A stretch of 64,000 bases of DNA, taken from Chaetoceros tenuissimus. Its lineage: Eukaryota; Bacillariophyta; Thalassiosirophyceae; Chaetocerotales; Chaetocerotaceae. Shown piece by piece: positions 1 to 11,583 of this stretch (position 1 is its first letter; each line of letters starts with the position of its first letter). Location of the stretch: positions 372,001-436,000 of the forward strand of contig BLLK01000040.1 in NCBI GenBank assembly GCA_021927905.1. The letters run 5' to 3'. The translations under genes and the position numbers were made by a program. The notes under the pieces are model-generated. The model did no database searches. It had not been told where the DNA came from and saw only the letters and a program-made list of their open reading frames with translations.

Positions 1-2150
1 TAAAGAACTCACAGAGCATGAGATTTTATAAGCAATCTATCACAGATTACCAAGATCTTGAAGCCTTTTACTAGGAAGACTACTTGGAAATCTTAGAAAT
101 CTTAGAAATAAAGCCAAACATATTATGAATGCCTTGTTGGACGCAAAGTTTATCTGATATTATTAGGTTAGGTGTTGGAACCAATTATACCTTGTTGGGA
201 TGGGAATATCATTGGCATTCTTTTCTCTTTGAAGCTCTGCAAAGATCTCTTCAGAAGGCATTCGAACTTCATTGCAATGATGCTCCTCTCACATTTTTTA
301 GTAAATATATCTTTGATTCAGTTGAGTTTAACTCTTCTTCAAATTAGAGATAAGATGCAAGTATTCTATCAACATATTCACTCTGTCTTTTGATTCTAAA
401 GGTCATGAGCTAATCTTCCTCAAGCTATTGAAACAAAAGTTGAGCAAACCAATACAATCATCAACACAAAAATACAACTAGATGTGCTATTTCATTCCAT
501 CTCCTGATCTAATATCTCCTAGGACCTACTTACAACCAATACTCCCAGCAATGTGTCAACTATCTATTGTTCAGAATAAGATGACAAAGAGCTCTGTCTC
601 CAGTTACACATCCCGAAACTGGAATTCTATCATGAAGTCCAACTAGCTCTCCAGAAATTCATTTGTGTTCCGACTACTTCCTCCTCTGCTTCTGCAGATG
701 GTACCTCCAGTGAGTCTGCTACTTTCAAAGCTCCATCTGATACTGAATTTCTCTTCTGTCTATTGGCTTGCGTCAATGAAGTATTCCTTGACAATAAGGA
801 TATAGTAAACTTCAAGTACCATGCAGGTCTTCACCATGCCATTCAAGACTGTATTGATTTCTACAAATTGCTATTCTACAAAGAATCTGGTGTTGATACC
901 TCTGGTTGTAAAGCCACATTCAGCGGAAAGCATAGAACTCTGCATGCCCTTTTCAATCACAAGCCTACTGCTGGCCAATCTTACTACTACAGAAAGATTA
1001 CTTTACTTATATCCTTGATGATATTAGATGCTTCAATGGCCTCTCTCATTCCCCCATTTGCTGTTGAAATGGCAAATTGAGAATTATCTTAGATATCAAG
1101 AAATTATTCCTTGGCACAAATTTGATCAATTGTCTTCTTGATGGTGATTTCAAATCATCTGCTGAAACAGTCACAACTGCCTTCACATGGAAGCAACACC
1201 AATATCCCTGACAAGTTTGTGATCTCTCTATTTCAGCTTCATTGTCTCAGGATCCTTCTCATCTAACTTTGGATATTGATGAACCTTCTCCTGCTCCTTG
1301 AACTAATCATTTTTTTTCTCCTTTTGTCAGTACTGATGATATTTCCTCTATCAGTGATGCAACTAACAAAATTTAAAGTGCTCATTCACCAAGAAGAAGA
1401 AGGATAATCTACCAGGTACTCAGTTCAAACGACACTCTTTTTTTCAAGGCCTCTTCCAGGTTGCAGAGCTAATGAGTTAAATAGATACAAGAAAGATAAT
1501 CATTGTTCTTGTGAATCCTTTCATAATCACGATCTTTATGGTATTGAAGATTACACCAAACTTTGGAGAGTACTTACAAACATTGGCAATACAAAGATCA
1601 AAGCACTGCTATTGCAGGGCTTTATCCAGCCATCACTATCTTCCTCTTTCTTTTACCTACTGATGATTAACAGTCTTGCTCATTAGCCATGTTCAAGGAA
1701 GCCAATTCTCCCATCCAGAATTTGCCAATGATTCCACCAAAGAAGAAGTGTGACCTTGTCAAATGACAACTCTTCACTTGCACTCCTGCCATGCCTGATT
1801 TAGATGTAGCCCTCCTTAATTCTATGGGAATGGCAAAGACAGCTCCTAAGGGCGTGGAAGGCATTGTGAAGATGTTGGTTGGTATTTTGACAAGTGAAGG
1901 AATCTTCTCTGAGGATGAGGTACCAAAGGCTGAGAAGTTGTTTGCTGGAAAGCTCAATGCTATTATACTCTACTATCCTGTTGACATCTTCTCAGCAGCT
2001 ACTTTTGACTGAAGTACCCACCGAACCTATTGTTGCCTCCTCAATTTGACATTATCCTAGAGGCAGCTAAGTATCTGAGAACCATGGATCTATTCCTTAC
2101 TCATGATGCGGATCTTGGACAACTGGCTAAGATTTCACTCCTGATGCAAT
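1..2150. other. Unassigned degenerate DNA upstream of gag remnant
   Basis: Only short, mutually overlapping ORFs on both strands are seen (longest about 105 codons at 763-1080 on the plus strand). None shows a motif I recognise. Because the stretch ends in a gag-like remnant of a plus-strand Copia element, the most economical reading is decayed 5' retroelement or older insertion debris. No long terminal repeat could be delimited by eye. Confidence 0.4.
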
Positions 2151-2159
2151 TTATGCAAG

Positions 2160-2766
2160 CCAGACTGTGTCTCTTATACTGATTGAGGCATATAAAAACA
2201 AGGTTTCTGTGGAAAAGTTCCTCCAAAATAGAGAAAACTGGAAGAATTGGATTAAGTCAACCAAGCTTGCATTCACTGTTTCTATGCAGAAGCAGTTTCT
2301 TGACTCTGACCAGAAATGCATGGATAACTTAAAGATATGTAGACAGAACTGTGCTACATTGTTGCTGGCTTTCAATGGTACAAACCAGGCATCTACTGTG
2401 GAAAAGTATTCTTCTGACAATGCTTCTGAGTTTTGGAAATCAATTCAGAGTAACTCCCATGATGCAATCAATATGGATGAAGAACAGTGGTTGGCATGGC
2501 AAGAGGTCTTAGTTCTGGAATCTTCCTTGGTGCACAAATATGATATTTTTAGCTCTAACTCTATGTATTGTCTTAAAATCATAAAGTGTAATAATAGTGT
2601 AGCTCTCCTTGACCTGAACCTTATGCTTGCTTCTCTTCAGTAGTCCATTAATGTCCCAGAATTTGAGCCTACAATCAAAAAGTCTATCACTGACTCAAAG
2701 ATCACCTTTTCTGAGCTTATGGAGGAGATTGGAGTAGACTACTGTCAACAATCTCTAGATGCTTGC
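2160..2766 (+). mobile_element. Copia-like gag (UBN2-type) remnant
   Basis: The open frame 2167-2643 ends in TAG (2641-2643). The same frame then continues to TGA near 2764-2766. The combined translation has the layout of Copia gag: an NWKNWIKS segment matching the N-terminal W-x-x-W part, a middle section, then LMLASLQ, stop, and a stretch ending in KITFSELMEEI, which matches the 'LL.SLP...ITF.EL...L' end of UBN2 gag domains. Identification rests on this pattern only. The in-frame TAG and lack of a linked intact pol make it a dead copy. It probably belongs with the plus-strand RT/RNase H remnant at 5520-6430. Confidence 0.45.
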
Positions 2767-3963
2767 TGATGTCTCTGTTTGTAACACCTCTAGGACACAG
2801 AGGCAGATCTATACTAGCAAAGACAAATTGTTCTCTATGCCACCAATTCCTGTATGGATGCATGATTACATGAGTCAAAATGTTTGGGAATACACCAATG
2901 GCCTAGGAATTCAGGTCAGTAAAAGAGCTGGTATGATTTGTATAGACACTGAACATAAAGGTCATTTTAGGCAATTTTTGAAAATTTTGTCCTTGTATAC
3001 CATCTGGTATGTGCCTACACTCAAAAAGAGCAAAAAGAGATTATCCAGTAAATGCCTAGGAATCAAAAATTTCACTGACAGGGGTGGACAGGGGTGATTC
3101 CAAGGGCGATCCTCATAGCTGTAAATTTCTAACAGATAGTGGTATATTCTTTCACAAAATCATATATTTTGAGTTAATTAGAAAAAAAAATTAATTTTTG
3201 ATATATGACCTCCTTTACATTTATATTTTTCTAGGGTCTGTTTCCATTGGGGTATTCCAGCTGAAAACCTCTCAGTATATGTGGCCAGGAATTTCTCTCA
3301 TTGCACTTAAGACACTCAAGAAATTCCTTCGGGAATCCAAGAAATCCCCCTTGTTTCACTTTGGGGATTTCTTGTTTATTCCTGGGGTCCGCCACACATA
3401 CCTCAAGTATTTTCTTTAAAAATGTCTCCAGATCTGGCAGAAAACAGCTAATAAGCTGACTTTTGATAACCAGGATGCTGATCCTGGATGCTGATTGTGT
3501 GGAGCAGTTTAAAAAGAAACCAAATCTTTGGAACCCAGGTTATGTGAAATTGAAAAAGGAAGACCAGTTTAGTCACTTTTCTAACACAAACAGGTTGTCT
3601 GTGGTCAGTAAAGTACAGGGGTAGACCTGACGACAGAAGCAGAAGTACCTCACCTCATCGTGACAAATGTCATCAAGGTGAGAGTCCTTATACCTCGCCT
3701 TCTTCAAGATCTACATCTTATGATAGAGATGACAGATGTGACTGAGAGACCTACAAGAATACACAGAATATATGATAATATATTTAATAGGATTATTTAG
3801 AGTAGGTATAGTAAAAGAGTGAGCAGATGCTATGTATATGCATCTGATCAGATGAAGAGCATGGATATCCAATGATAGCACGTCAGTGTCAAAGAGGCCT
3901 AAATATGGCCCATGATGACAAACTGGTAATGAGTCCAATATGACGGTATAATACCCTCCTATG
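2767..3963. other. Degenerate retroelement spacer
   Basis: No intact gene is visible. On the plus strand at about 3602-3744 one frame reads an Arg/Ser/Asp-rich stretch (GRPDDRSRSTSPHRDKCHQ and on), which could be the basic linker or nucleocapsid part of a gag polyprotein, but no complete CCHC knuckle is present. Short ORFs at 2759-3097 and 3198-3419 show nothing recognisable. Confidence 0.3.
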
Positions 3964-5360
3964 CTAAAAAGGTTCATAGCATTGGTAAGAAAATAGATCT
4001 TTCAAGCCTAGATCTTTTTCAAATGATATGATTGCTTTCTTAGCAGAAACACAATGTATATTGCTTACTTGAGGAATTGCATACTCTGGAACAACTTTTC
4101 CCAGTAGAAAGTCAATATAATGATAGAAAAGTGTTCTAGCCAATGCTTTCGTTAGAGCATCACTTGGGTTATCAGCAGTATTAATTCTTTCTACTGCTAA
4201 TAAATCATGTTCAACCCAATCTTGTAAGGCGAAAACCTTTAAATCCACATGTCTTGTTCTTTTTGTCGGCTTTCCAGCTTGAGCCATTAACAAAGCTCAT
4301 TGATTATCCTCATATAATGTTTTTGCTTCAAATTGCTCCATTTCAATTTTGCTCATAATAGATCTAATATTAAGAATATATTTTCCTGCTGCAACTGCTG
4401 TGTAGAACTCAGCTTTTGTAGAGCTCAGTGAAATTGATTTTTGAAAGATTGACTTGTATAAAACCAATCTCCCAGCAAGCTTAATACACACACCTGCAAC
4501 AGACCTGCAATGTGATGAATCAGAAGCATAGACAGAATCCACTGCTGCATATAATTTGTCTGATTGCTGTTGATGCTCAGGAATTGAGGAGTTGTTATAT
4601 GTAGAATCCTTTTTGAGACTAGGTGTATCACCTTCTGGTAAATCCAAACATGGTTTCTTTCTCCAGTAAATGACATCATCATTCTTTGTCACAATAAGGT
4701 AGAGATAGACTTTTTTAATTGCTTCATAATGTATGCCACTGGGTTTGTTTGAGTATTGAGCAAGTTTTGTGATAGCAAAACTAATGTCAGGACAAGATGT
4801 TACCATGGCATATATATAAGTTCTCCAACTGTTTGCTGATAAGAGAATCCAAGTTCCTTCTCAAGTTTAGCATGTGCAATGGGTGACAAAGGAGTTGCAG
4901 TCTCTAGCTTTTTCAGATATTTGGCTTCAGCTGACATTGGAATAGGGAATTCTCCTGCTGGATTTGTATCCTTGATCCAAAGATGGTTCACAATCTTGAA
5001 CTTCCTGGATGACCTTGTATTACCTTCTTAACTTGAAATACTGCATTTTTAGGAATAGGAGGTTCGTCTGGGTATTTCCTTTTCTACCAGTCTCAATATT
5101 GCTGATTGACTGGAACATAAAGAGGTGCTACCACTTCTGCGAATGCATTTGTAGCATCTGCAGCCAGTATGATGAAGTTGTCCAGTGCTGCCTTTGCCCA
5201 GAATAACCTAGCTCCAGTTTGATCAAGAGCAGCTGCATATGTCTGTGCAAGTGTGACAGAACTGCATACACATCTTGCCTTATGAGTTCCATCATCCCTT
5301 AAGACATAGACCCACAGTAATTTTAACAAGTTTGAGACTTTTGGAAGTTGCTGTGGCTTT
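3964..5360 (-). mobile_element. Ty1/Copia reverse transcriptase-RNase H remnant (minus strand)
   Basis: Reading the minus strand from about 5360 down to 3964 gives successive blocks of a Copia pol. First comes the RT N-terminus (WVYVLRDDGTHKARCV; then ALDQTGARLFWAKAAL and ADATNAFAE). Next is an EPPIPKNAVFQ...QGHPGSS block with stops, then ELGFSYQQTVGELIY, SCPDISFAITKLAQYSNKP, the RNase H domain (KAEFYTAVAAGKYI), and finally the C-terminal KRTRHVDLKVFALQDWVEHDL and ADNPSDALTKAL. The copy is inactivated. There is a frameshift at about 4800, stops near 5090, and an in-frame TGA at 4297-4299 inside EDNQ-stop-ALLMA. The RT segment that should carry the YVDD catalytic box is missing between about 5000 and 4985. 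Confidence 0.85.
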
Positions 5361-5519
5361 CCAAATGTGTTTTGAGCTTCATATTGATCCAATTGTTTCT
5401 TCCCAGAGAAAAAGGTGAAGCATATCAGCATGAGTACCAGAAGCAGCAGCAGCAGCAGAAGTCTCCTCATGATCCTCACCAGCAACAGAAGTGTGGGGCT
5501 GGTCACAAGTTGGTGCAGA

Positions 5520-6430
5520 AACATTGTAGCTTGTTTTGCCTTCCACTGTTGAATACAAAGAAAAGAAGATGTGTTACAAAGCATAAAGATTATAAAGCAA
5601 CACATAAGAATAGAACTTACCAATCATCTACTGAATCTCCAAAGTCTGTTGCCAGTGATTCCACAGAGAATAATCCAACTCCAACTAACCCCCCAGAAGA
5701 GGGTCAGCAACCATCAGATGCTTCTGATATTTTCTCCACATTAAGTGTTCATCACATTTTTAATGAGAAGACAGGAAAGAAAGAAACACTGGATACTCTT
5801 CTGGCTGGTGCCCAACATGATATTTGGAATAAACCCCTTTCCAATGAGCTTGGAAGATTGACTGAAGGGATATGAGATATAAAAGGAACACAAACATGGG
5901 TTTTTATACACAAGAACTAGGTTCCAGTTGCAAGATAGCAACCCATCTTAATCCAGTCTGTGACTATTGTCCAAAGAAAGATAACCCATATTGTTTTGGA
6001 ATTACTGTTGGTGGTGACAAGGATAAGCTCCCCCATCCATATAATGCTAGTTGACTATTGGCAGGATTGATAAAGATATCTTTCTCAACAATCCTATGCA
6101 GCAGTAAAAATATGCATGAATCCCTGCCCAATAGATTTCTGAGGATATTATTGGACCACCCACAAACTGATGATGGAATCACTCTGGTGACAGCCAACGC
6201 CTCATCTTATGGATGGGACATGAGATACCATTGGCTTGAGGATCAAATTCAACAAAAACAGTTCAAGTTAATTTGGCTAAAGGGTATCAAAAATTTGGCA
6301 GATTATTTTACAAAACATCACCATCCAGCAGTCCGCCAGAAGATGAGATACAAATACTTACAATGGATCAATGCAATAATTGACCACAATGGCCTTCAAT
6401 CTGTAAACAACTTCCACCTACATGCCTAGA
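5520..6430 (+). mobile_element. Ty1/Copia pol remnant (plus strand)
   Basis: A second Copia copy lies in the opposite direction. At 5790-5880 the translation WNKPLSNELGRLTEGI is followed by RDIKGTQTWVFIHKN, then CDYCPKKDNPYCFGITVGGD, which match the start of Copia RT. At about 6063-6130 one frame reads IDKDIFLNNPMQQ with three stops, the degraded catalytic IDIKDFYLNxPM motif. After a deletion the sequence resumes in the RNase H C-terminus at 6202-6360 (DMRYHWLEDQIQQ, LADYFTKHHHPA). The RT core and most of RNase H are deleted, so the element is dead. With the gag-like remnant at 2160 it may form one element interrupted by the minus-strand copy. Confidence 0.8.
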
Positions 6431-7109
6431 GAGGGTATGTCATATACACCAGCTCTAAGCTAGCAACATAGCCACATTTGACAAGCTATATGCCAATTAC
6501 TCAAACAGCATTTCTGTTGCTCTCATGATCTCATCTGTTTAGCTAGCTCATTGATTTTGCTAATTACATAGTAGCAATTATACTCAGTAGACTCCATCAC
6601 AAAATTACTTTTGGTTACTGTTGTTTATTCATCTGGATTAGATCTTCTTGAAAAGAATATTGGTGCAGTATGTAGTCATGGATGGAATTTGATGTGGATT
6701 TTCCACATTTAGCTAGGGACCTGGATACTAAAGATCCACATCTCACATCTCGGATCCTCTCGCCTATGACAAAACATCATCATGTTTCTTGCTCATAGTA
6801 CGTATTTTTGAATTCTTGGTTTAAATATTTCAACCTATGAGGTATAATTTATTTATTTCATACATACAGAGAAATATATTTTAAAATGATTATTTTTTCA
6901 CAATTTCATCATCATTGCTATCGCCCATTTTTAATTCTCGCACAGTCCCCGAATACAATTTCACCTTTTCCTTTCGTCGTTATTTTCATTTTGTAGGGTT
7001 TGGGTTAGGAAGGAACAAGCACCCCAGAGCACATCATGAATTAAATATGTTCTATGTGATATTGATCCTAACAGAAGAATGAGATCTTTCAAGGTTGTAT
7101 CTTACTAGC
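6431..7109. other. Non-coding stretch after Copia remnant
   Basis: No ORF of note. It could include the decayed 3' LTR of the plus-strand Copia copy, because it starts right after the RNase H C-terminus, but no paired LTR was found in the window. Confidence 0.3.
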
Positions 7110-7111
7110 TA

Positions 7112-8015
7112 GAGTGGACCTGACATGGTGCCTGGGGGGTGAGAAAAAAATTCGTAAGTCCCCCCACAGTCATTGCTTTTCAACTTTTAGCACGGTCTTG
7201 GAAAGATCTCGACGAGCTCTTTCGATTGATGTACCACTTCAATAAGTTGATGAAATATTTTTGAAGATACATAGAAAAAACTAAAATCAAACACTTTTTG
7301 AACGAAATCTGAAAACCTGACAATTTGCACCGCGGTAAAGCTAGTAAATGCTATAAAAAAGGGTTTTATGCCTATTTTTGCTTAGTTTAACCCCTGTTTG
7401 ACCCTATTTACCACTGTTCTTCGATATGAAGAGCCTATCTATCTATGTTATACCATGTTTATATTTCTATGTTATATGGAAAGTCTACATTTAGTGCTCA
7501 TTGTGTCGAAAAAGTAGAATACAATCTTGCTTCGACAGCTTGCAAGGCGTCATTGTTGAAATATTTCTTTCATGTTTCCAAGCGACATTTTTTATGTCTA
7601 ATCAACAATACCTAAAATCTATTCTTTATTGAAGTGCTTGAGCTATTTCACATGCTTTATCAACCCTCATTATTGTTTGTTACATTAGCTATCATTGAAA
7701 AAAGTTGCTTTTTTCTCATTTTACTATACTTTCTGACATATTCTACGGCATGCTGTTCCCTTTGAAATGGCTGGGAAAACTTGTTTTGAAGTTATATCAT
7801 GTAAGTTAGGCATATATATTTACTATTGTAAACTCAAATGAAGTTTTATTTGAAATATAATTCGAAATGTGTTTTTACTTTCTCACTTAGATACTTTCTA
7901 CGTAGCACTCCTCGTACAAAAATCTGTAAATGGACACTATCGCGTAGCTAGTTGGTGGATGGCTGAGAACCTGAAGGGCATCTTCGTCAGGCGGGCATTT
8001 TTGTCAGGTCCACTC
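7112..8015. mobile_element. MITE-like element with 13-bp TIRs flanked by TA
   Basis: GAGTGGACCTGAC at 7112-7124 is the exact reverse complement of 8003-8015. Both ends are directly flanked by TA (7110-7111 and 8016-8017). The 904-bp interior has no coding potential. A TA target duplication with short TIRs is the signature of non-autonomous Tc1/mariner-type elements. TA is itself palindromic, so the match could also be read as one 15-bp inverted repeat without a target duplication. Confidence 0.6.
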
Positions 8016-8402
8016 TATCAGAAAATTTTCATTCTATTTTGACGATGAAGCTCGATGTGAAGAAGAAATCCTTTTTTTGTGGTAATGAAGCTACAAGTGA
8101 AGAAGCTTGTTAAGTGAGGCATTTGTGTGGACAATGATGTCAGCCTTTGAACATATTGATATAAATTTTCATTTGGAAAACAGCGCCAAGTGACTTAGAG
8201 ATTCTTTTTACGTTTTGTGTGGCTACGACTTTTCCCATCATTTAGCTATTTCTCTCAGGAAGCGCTTGCTCTCAACAAGCCACGTTGAATGTTGACGATG
8301 ACAGCAGAGCAGACATGTGTTGATGACACCACAGGCAGTGCACTAGCTGATATTTGCACAGTATGATTAAATAATTTATGAAATCATATCATAAGCTCAA
8401 CA
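8016..8402. other. Intergenic, upstream of Ulp1-like gene
   Basis: AT-rich spacer with no ORF. It should hold the promoter of the plus-strand protease gene starting at 8403. No specific element was recognised. Confidence 0.3.
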
Positions 8403-11077
8403 ATGTCACCATCAAGATTCACACGTTCTTCTGCAAGAAAATCTAAAGCAGCAGAAACCATCACATTGTCAAGTGATGAAGAAGATAGTGGTGATGATGA
8501 ATCAGTCTTTTCATCTCCATTAGATAGTAATCAGCATGTGATTGAGGATACTGTTCTGCGAATAAGGTCTATGCATAATAAGCATTTTGTTGATTGCACC
8601 AAGATTGCGATTGGAAATCAAGTACATCATAAACCTAGTGTGTTCTACTCACCAAGCAGGAGCAACGGAACCAAACTAGAGATTAGTTTTCTAGCAGGAA
8701 GGAAAATAGATATTGATTTGAAGGAAATCACTGAACTATATTTCTCTCAAAGTGCGCCAGAACATCCAAGTTCATATTGGGGCTATCTCATTTTTTGTGC
8801 AAATCCGTCAAGACAATCACCAATTGAAATTGGTTTTGAGTCAAAGAATCAAAAAAATTTTGAAAAATTGATTTCATTACTAAGAAATCATAACGAACTT
8901 TATGGTTTTTTCAATAGCCATAACTGGCTCTCTTCTGAGGATTTGCAAGAAAAGCTTATCCATTTGAATTTACAAGGACTTTGTGATAAATTTGTCTTCC
9001 CAAATTCGCATCTATATATGGAAGTAGAGTCCATAGCTAGCAAGCTTATTGAAGCAAATGGGAAACTAAGAAGACAAAGTGATGAATCTATGTTTTCCAA
9101 TTTGACCAACAAGAGGAAGAGAGCAAGTAGGAAACAGGACAGTCAGAGCATTACTATTCGAGGAGAAGACTACGATAGATTGGCACCGGGAGAATTTCTC
9201 AATGACACTCTTATTGATTTTTGGATGAATTGGCTAATCTATCGCATGGGAGATGTCTCAAACCAAGTTCATGTCTGTAATACTCAATTCTACACTAAGC
9301 TTGAAGCGGAAGGTGTGGCGTCTGTCTTGTCTTGGACTACAAAACAGAATATTGATATTTTTGAAAAAAAATATGTTTTTGTCCCGGTCAATAAACATCT
9401 CCACTGGTCGCTGCTTGTAATTGTAAATCCAGGAAATGTTATCTCTGATGACGACGAGCAAGCATGCAACCAAAACTTGGAACATCCATATATTCTATTC
9501 ATGGATTCACATCGTGCTCATAAAAAAACTGAACTGCAAAAGACTATTTACAAATGGCTAAATGCGGAAGCAGCAAGGCTTTGAAAATATGATGATTGGA
9601 AAGATCCTTTTTCAAGAAAAACATGTCCTATTGAGAATCCAACAAGTGAGTTAGAACTTTTTTGTTTTCTTTTTTATTCCTTTTCATTTTTTATACTGAC
9701 TTGTACCTGGATCAATTGTTAAAAAGTCCCTATGCAAGACAACAAATATGATTGCGGGGTATTTGTTTCTAGGTATGCATTTGCAATGTTACATTTACTT
9801 GATACAAAAATTGAATGTAAACTTGCAGAATGGAGGAAAAATATGTCAAGGAACAATCTCATCAAGAAAAATATCACACAGACAGAAGCTTTCGACTTTG
9901 GTGTTTCTGACATTGCAAGACTTCGTCAAGAAATGGCAATTTTAATCAAAGAACTCCATGGAATCTATAAACGATCAAGAGGAAACAGAAGAAAGTCGAC
10001 AAATTCTCTTCCTACCTTTCGGACGACAAGAATTTTGACTAGAAGTCAAATGAACCAAACAACACACCAAGAAGACAATCAGCTCCAAGGAAAAAACAGG
10101 ATTGAGATTTCTCAAGGGAGAAAGAAGAAACAAAAGTCTTCAAATGATCTCCCTGCCTTTCGGACGACAAGGAGTATGACTAGGGGTGGAATGAACCAAA
10201 CAACACACCAAGAAGACAATCAGCTCCAAGGAAAAAACAGGATTGAGATTTCTCAAGGGAGAAAGAAGAAACAAAATTCTTCAGATGATCTCCCTGCCCT
10301 TCGGACGACAAGAATTTTGACTAGAAGTCAAATGAACCAAACAACACACCAAGAATACAATCAGCTCCTAGATAAAAAGAAGATTGAGGTTTTTCAACTT
10401 GGAACATACCAAGGTAGGAAACGGTCTTCTACAAATGGGTGCACAGTGATATCACCCCTCGTTGTAGTGAACCATTTGCAATCGGTGGGTTGTGGTATTC
10501 CAGATCAGAAGATAAACGAAGTGATTGATGAAATTGCTCCAATAATTCTCTCCAGAGTCAGAAGAAAACATGGATATTCAGGATACTCATATATCTGGCC
10601 TACTGATGTTCATAGTTTTCTCATGGTGGATGAAAAACTACTCGAAGAAAAAATGTTTGTTGGAATAGAGACAGGGAATATTTTTGACAGTCAAAAGATT
10701 AATGCTTATATAGATATGCTTCAAAACGGAGAAGCGAGCACGAAGCGAGGTTTTTTCCTCGAAAAGCAAATAAGAAATCAATAAAAAAGGTTGGGGGTAT
10801 TTTATTTTTCCAGGAGCATGTCATCAGTATCCTAAAAGTGGTGGAGCCAGTCACTGGTTTGGTATTCTATGACCTAGTTGACTCTTTGCCAACTACAATA
10901 AATGGTAAAAAAAGTGGGACTAGAACAAGATGCAAAGATAGGCAAAGCCTCGAGTCTCTAATCTATTGGTATGCATGTCAAAAAATTGAAAAAAAATATA
11001 TTGGAAAGAATAATTGGGTTGAGGGAAATGAGGATGATTCTCGAATTTTCCAGGGGTTTGTGTGGAAAGAGCTCTGA
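8403..11077 (+). pseudogene. Ulp1/SENP-type (C48) protease gene with second cysteine-protease-like domain, apparently broken
   Basis: Exon 1 is 8403-9645 and exon 2 begins at 9727 (donor GTGAGT, phase 1). An acidic, Ser-rich N-terminus is followed by a possible PH-like region and then a C48 domain. It has catalytic His334-Trp (HLHW), Asp368 (FMDSH), and after the intron Gln418 and Cys424 (MQDNKYDCGVF), so the complete SUMO-protease set is present. An in-frame TGA (9582-9584) lies between Asp and Gln/Cys. The C-terminal part has 47-residue repeats, then a second domain with Cys653 (NGCTVISP), His (EHVISIL, from 10814) and Asp (YDLVDSLP). The join at 10760-10813 has a good acceptor but no donor that keeps frame, so it is a frameshift or an atypical intron. 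It probably acted on SUMO or another ubiquitin-like protein. Two lesions argue for a pseudogene, though sequencing error or recoding is possible. Confidence 0.65.
10011..10400 (+). repeat. 141-bp coding tandem repeat (about 2.7 copies)
   Basis: Units begin around FRTTRILTRSQMNQTTHQED and recur every 141 bp (47 codons); the CGGACGAC core lies at 10020, 10161 and 10302. Units 1 and 2 are almost identical over about 85 bp, so they arose recently. The encoded linker is basic and Gln/Asn-rich and connects the two protease domains. Confidence 0.9.
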
Positions 11078-11583
11078 AAATAAAAAATAGTACACACATT
11101 TCTACATTCACTAGCATTGATTGACAGTGACTTTCGTGTAAGTGGACATGTGGTCTCTACTTCCTCTCCTATTTTGACTGGGAGAGTCACGTCGAATTGA
11201 ATGCTGACCAGTGGGTATTCTTGCCGATCTTCTGATGAGGCACGGAACAACCCTCTCAAAATATTCCTTCGTCTCACATACCCTTTCGTAGCAAAACTCA
11301 ATCATCATGATCTCATCATCCTTATATTCTGTATTTGCCAATTTTAGGCGTCATAGTATTTATGACTGTCCCTGATTTTGCAATCATCATATCCACTAAT
11401 GTATTGAACCATCCCACACACACAAAATAAGAGTTTTGAAATCCTTTAGTTTAGGAGGTTTTGAACACATTACTGTATGTTTGTCTTGGTATGAACGACG
11501 AGAAAAAACGCTCTTACGGAACTTCCAGTTAAGCATGAATAAAATTCTCAAAAATACTAGTTTTATCATGCAGATTTCTCTTT
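11078..11583. other. Intergenic between converging genes
   Basis: This stretch separates the 3' end of the plus-strand protease gene from the 3' end of the minus-strand lipoyl protein. Overlapping minus-strand ORFs at 10978-11341 are Arg/Ser-rich without a recognised motif and are not called as genes. Confidence 0.3.

Noticed and set aside
5348-5520. First part of the 175-codon plus ORF (Gln/Lys-rich)
   Set aside because: It overlaps antisense to the minus-strand Copia RT; only the later part matches Copia pol.
10978-11341. Minus-strand ORFs of 107 and 76 codons
   Set aside because: They overlap the protease 3' end, are Arg/Ser-rich without a motif, and lack splice partners.
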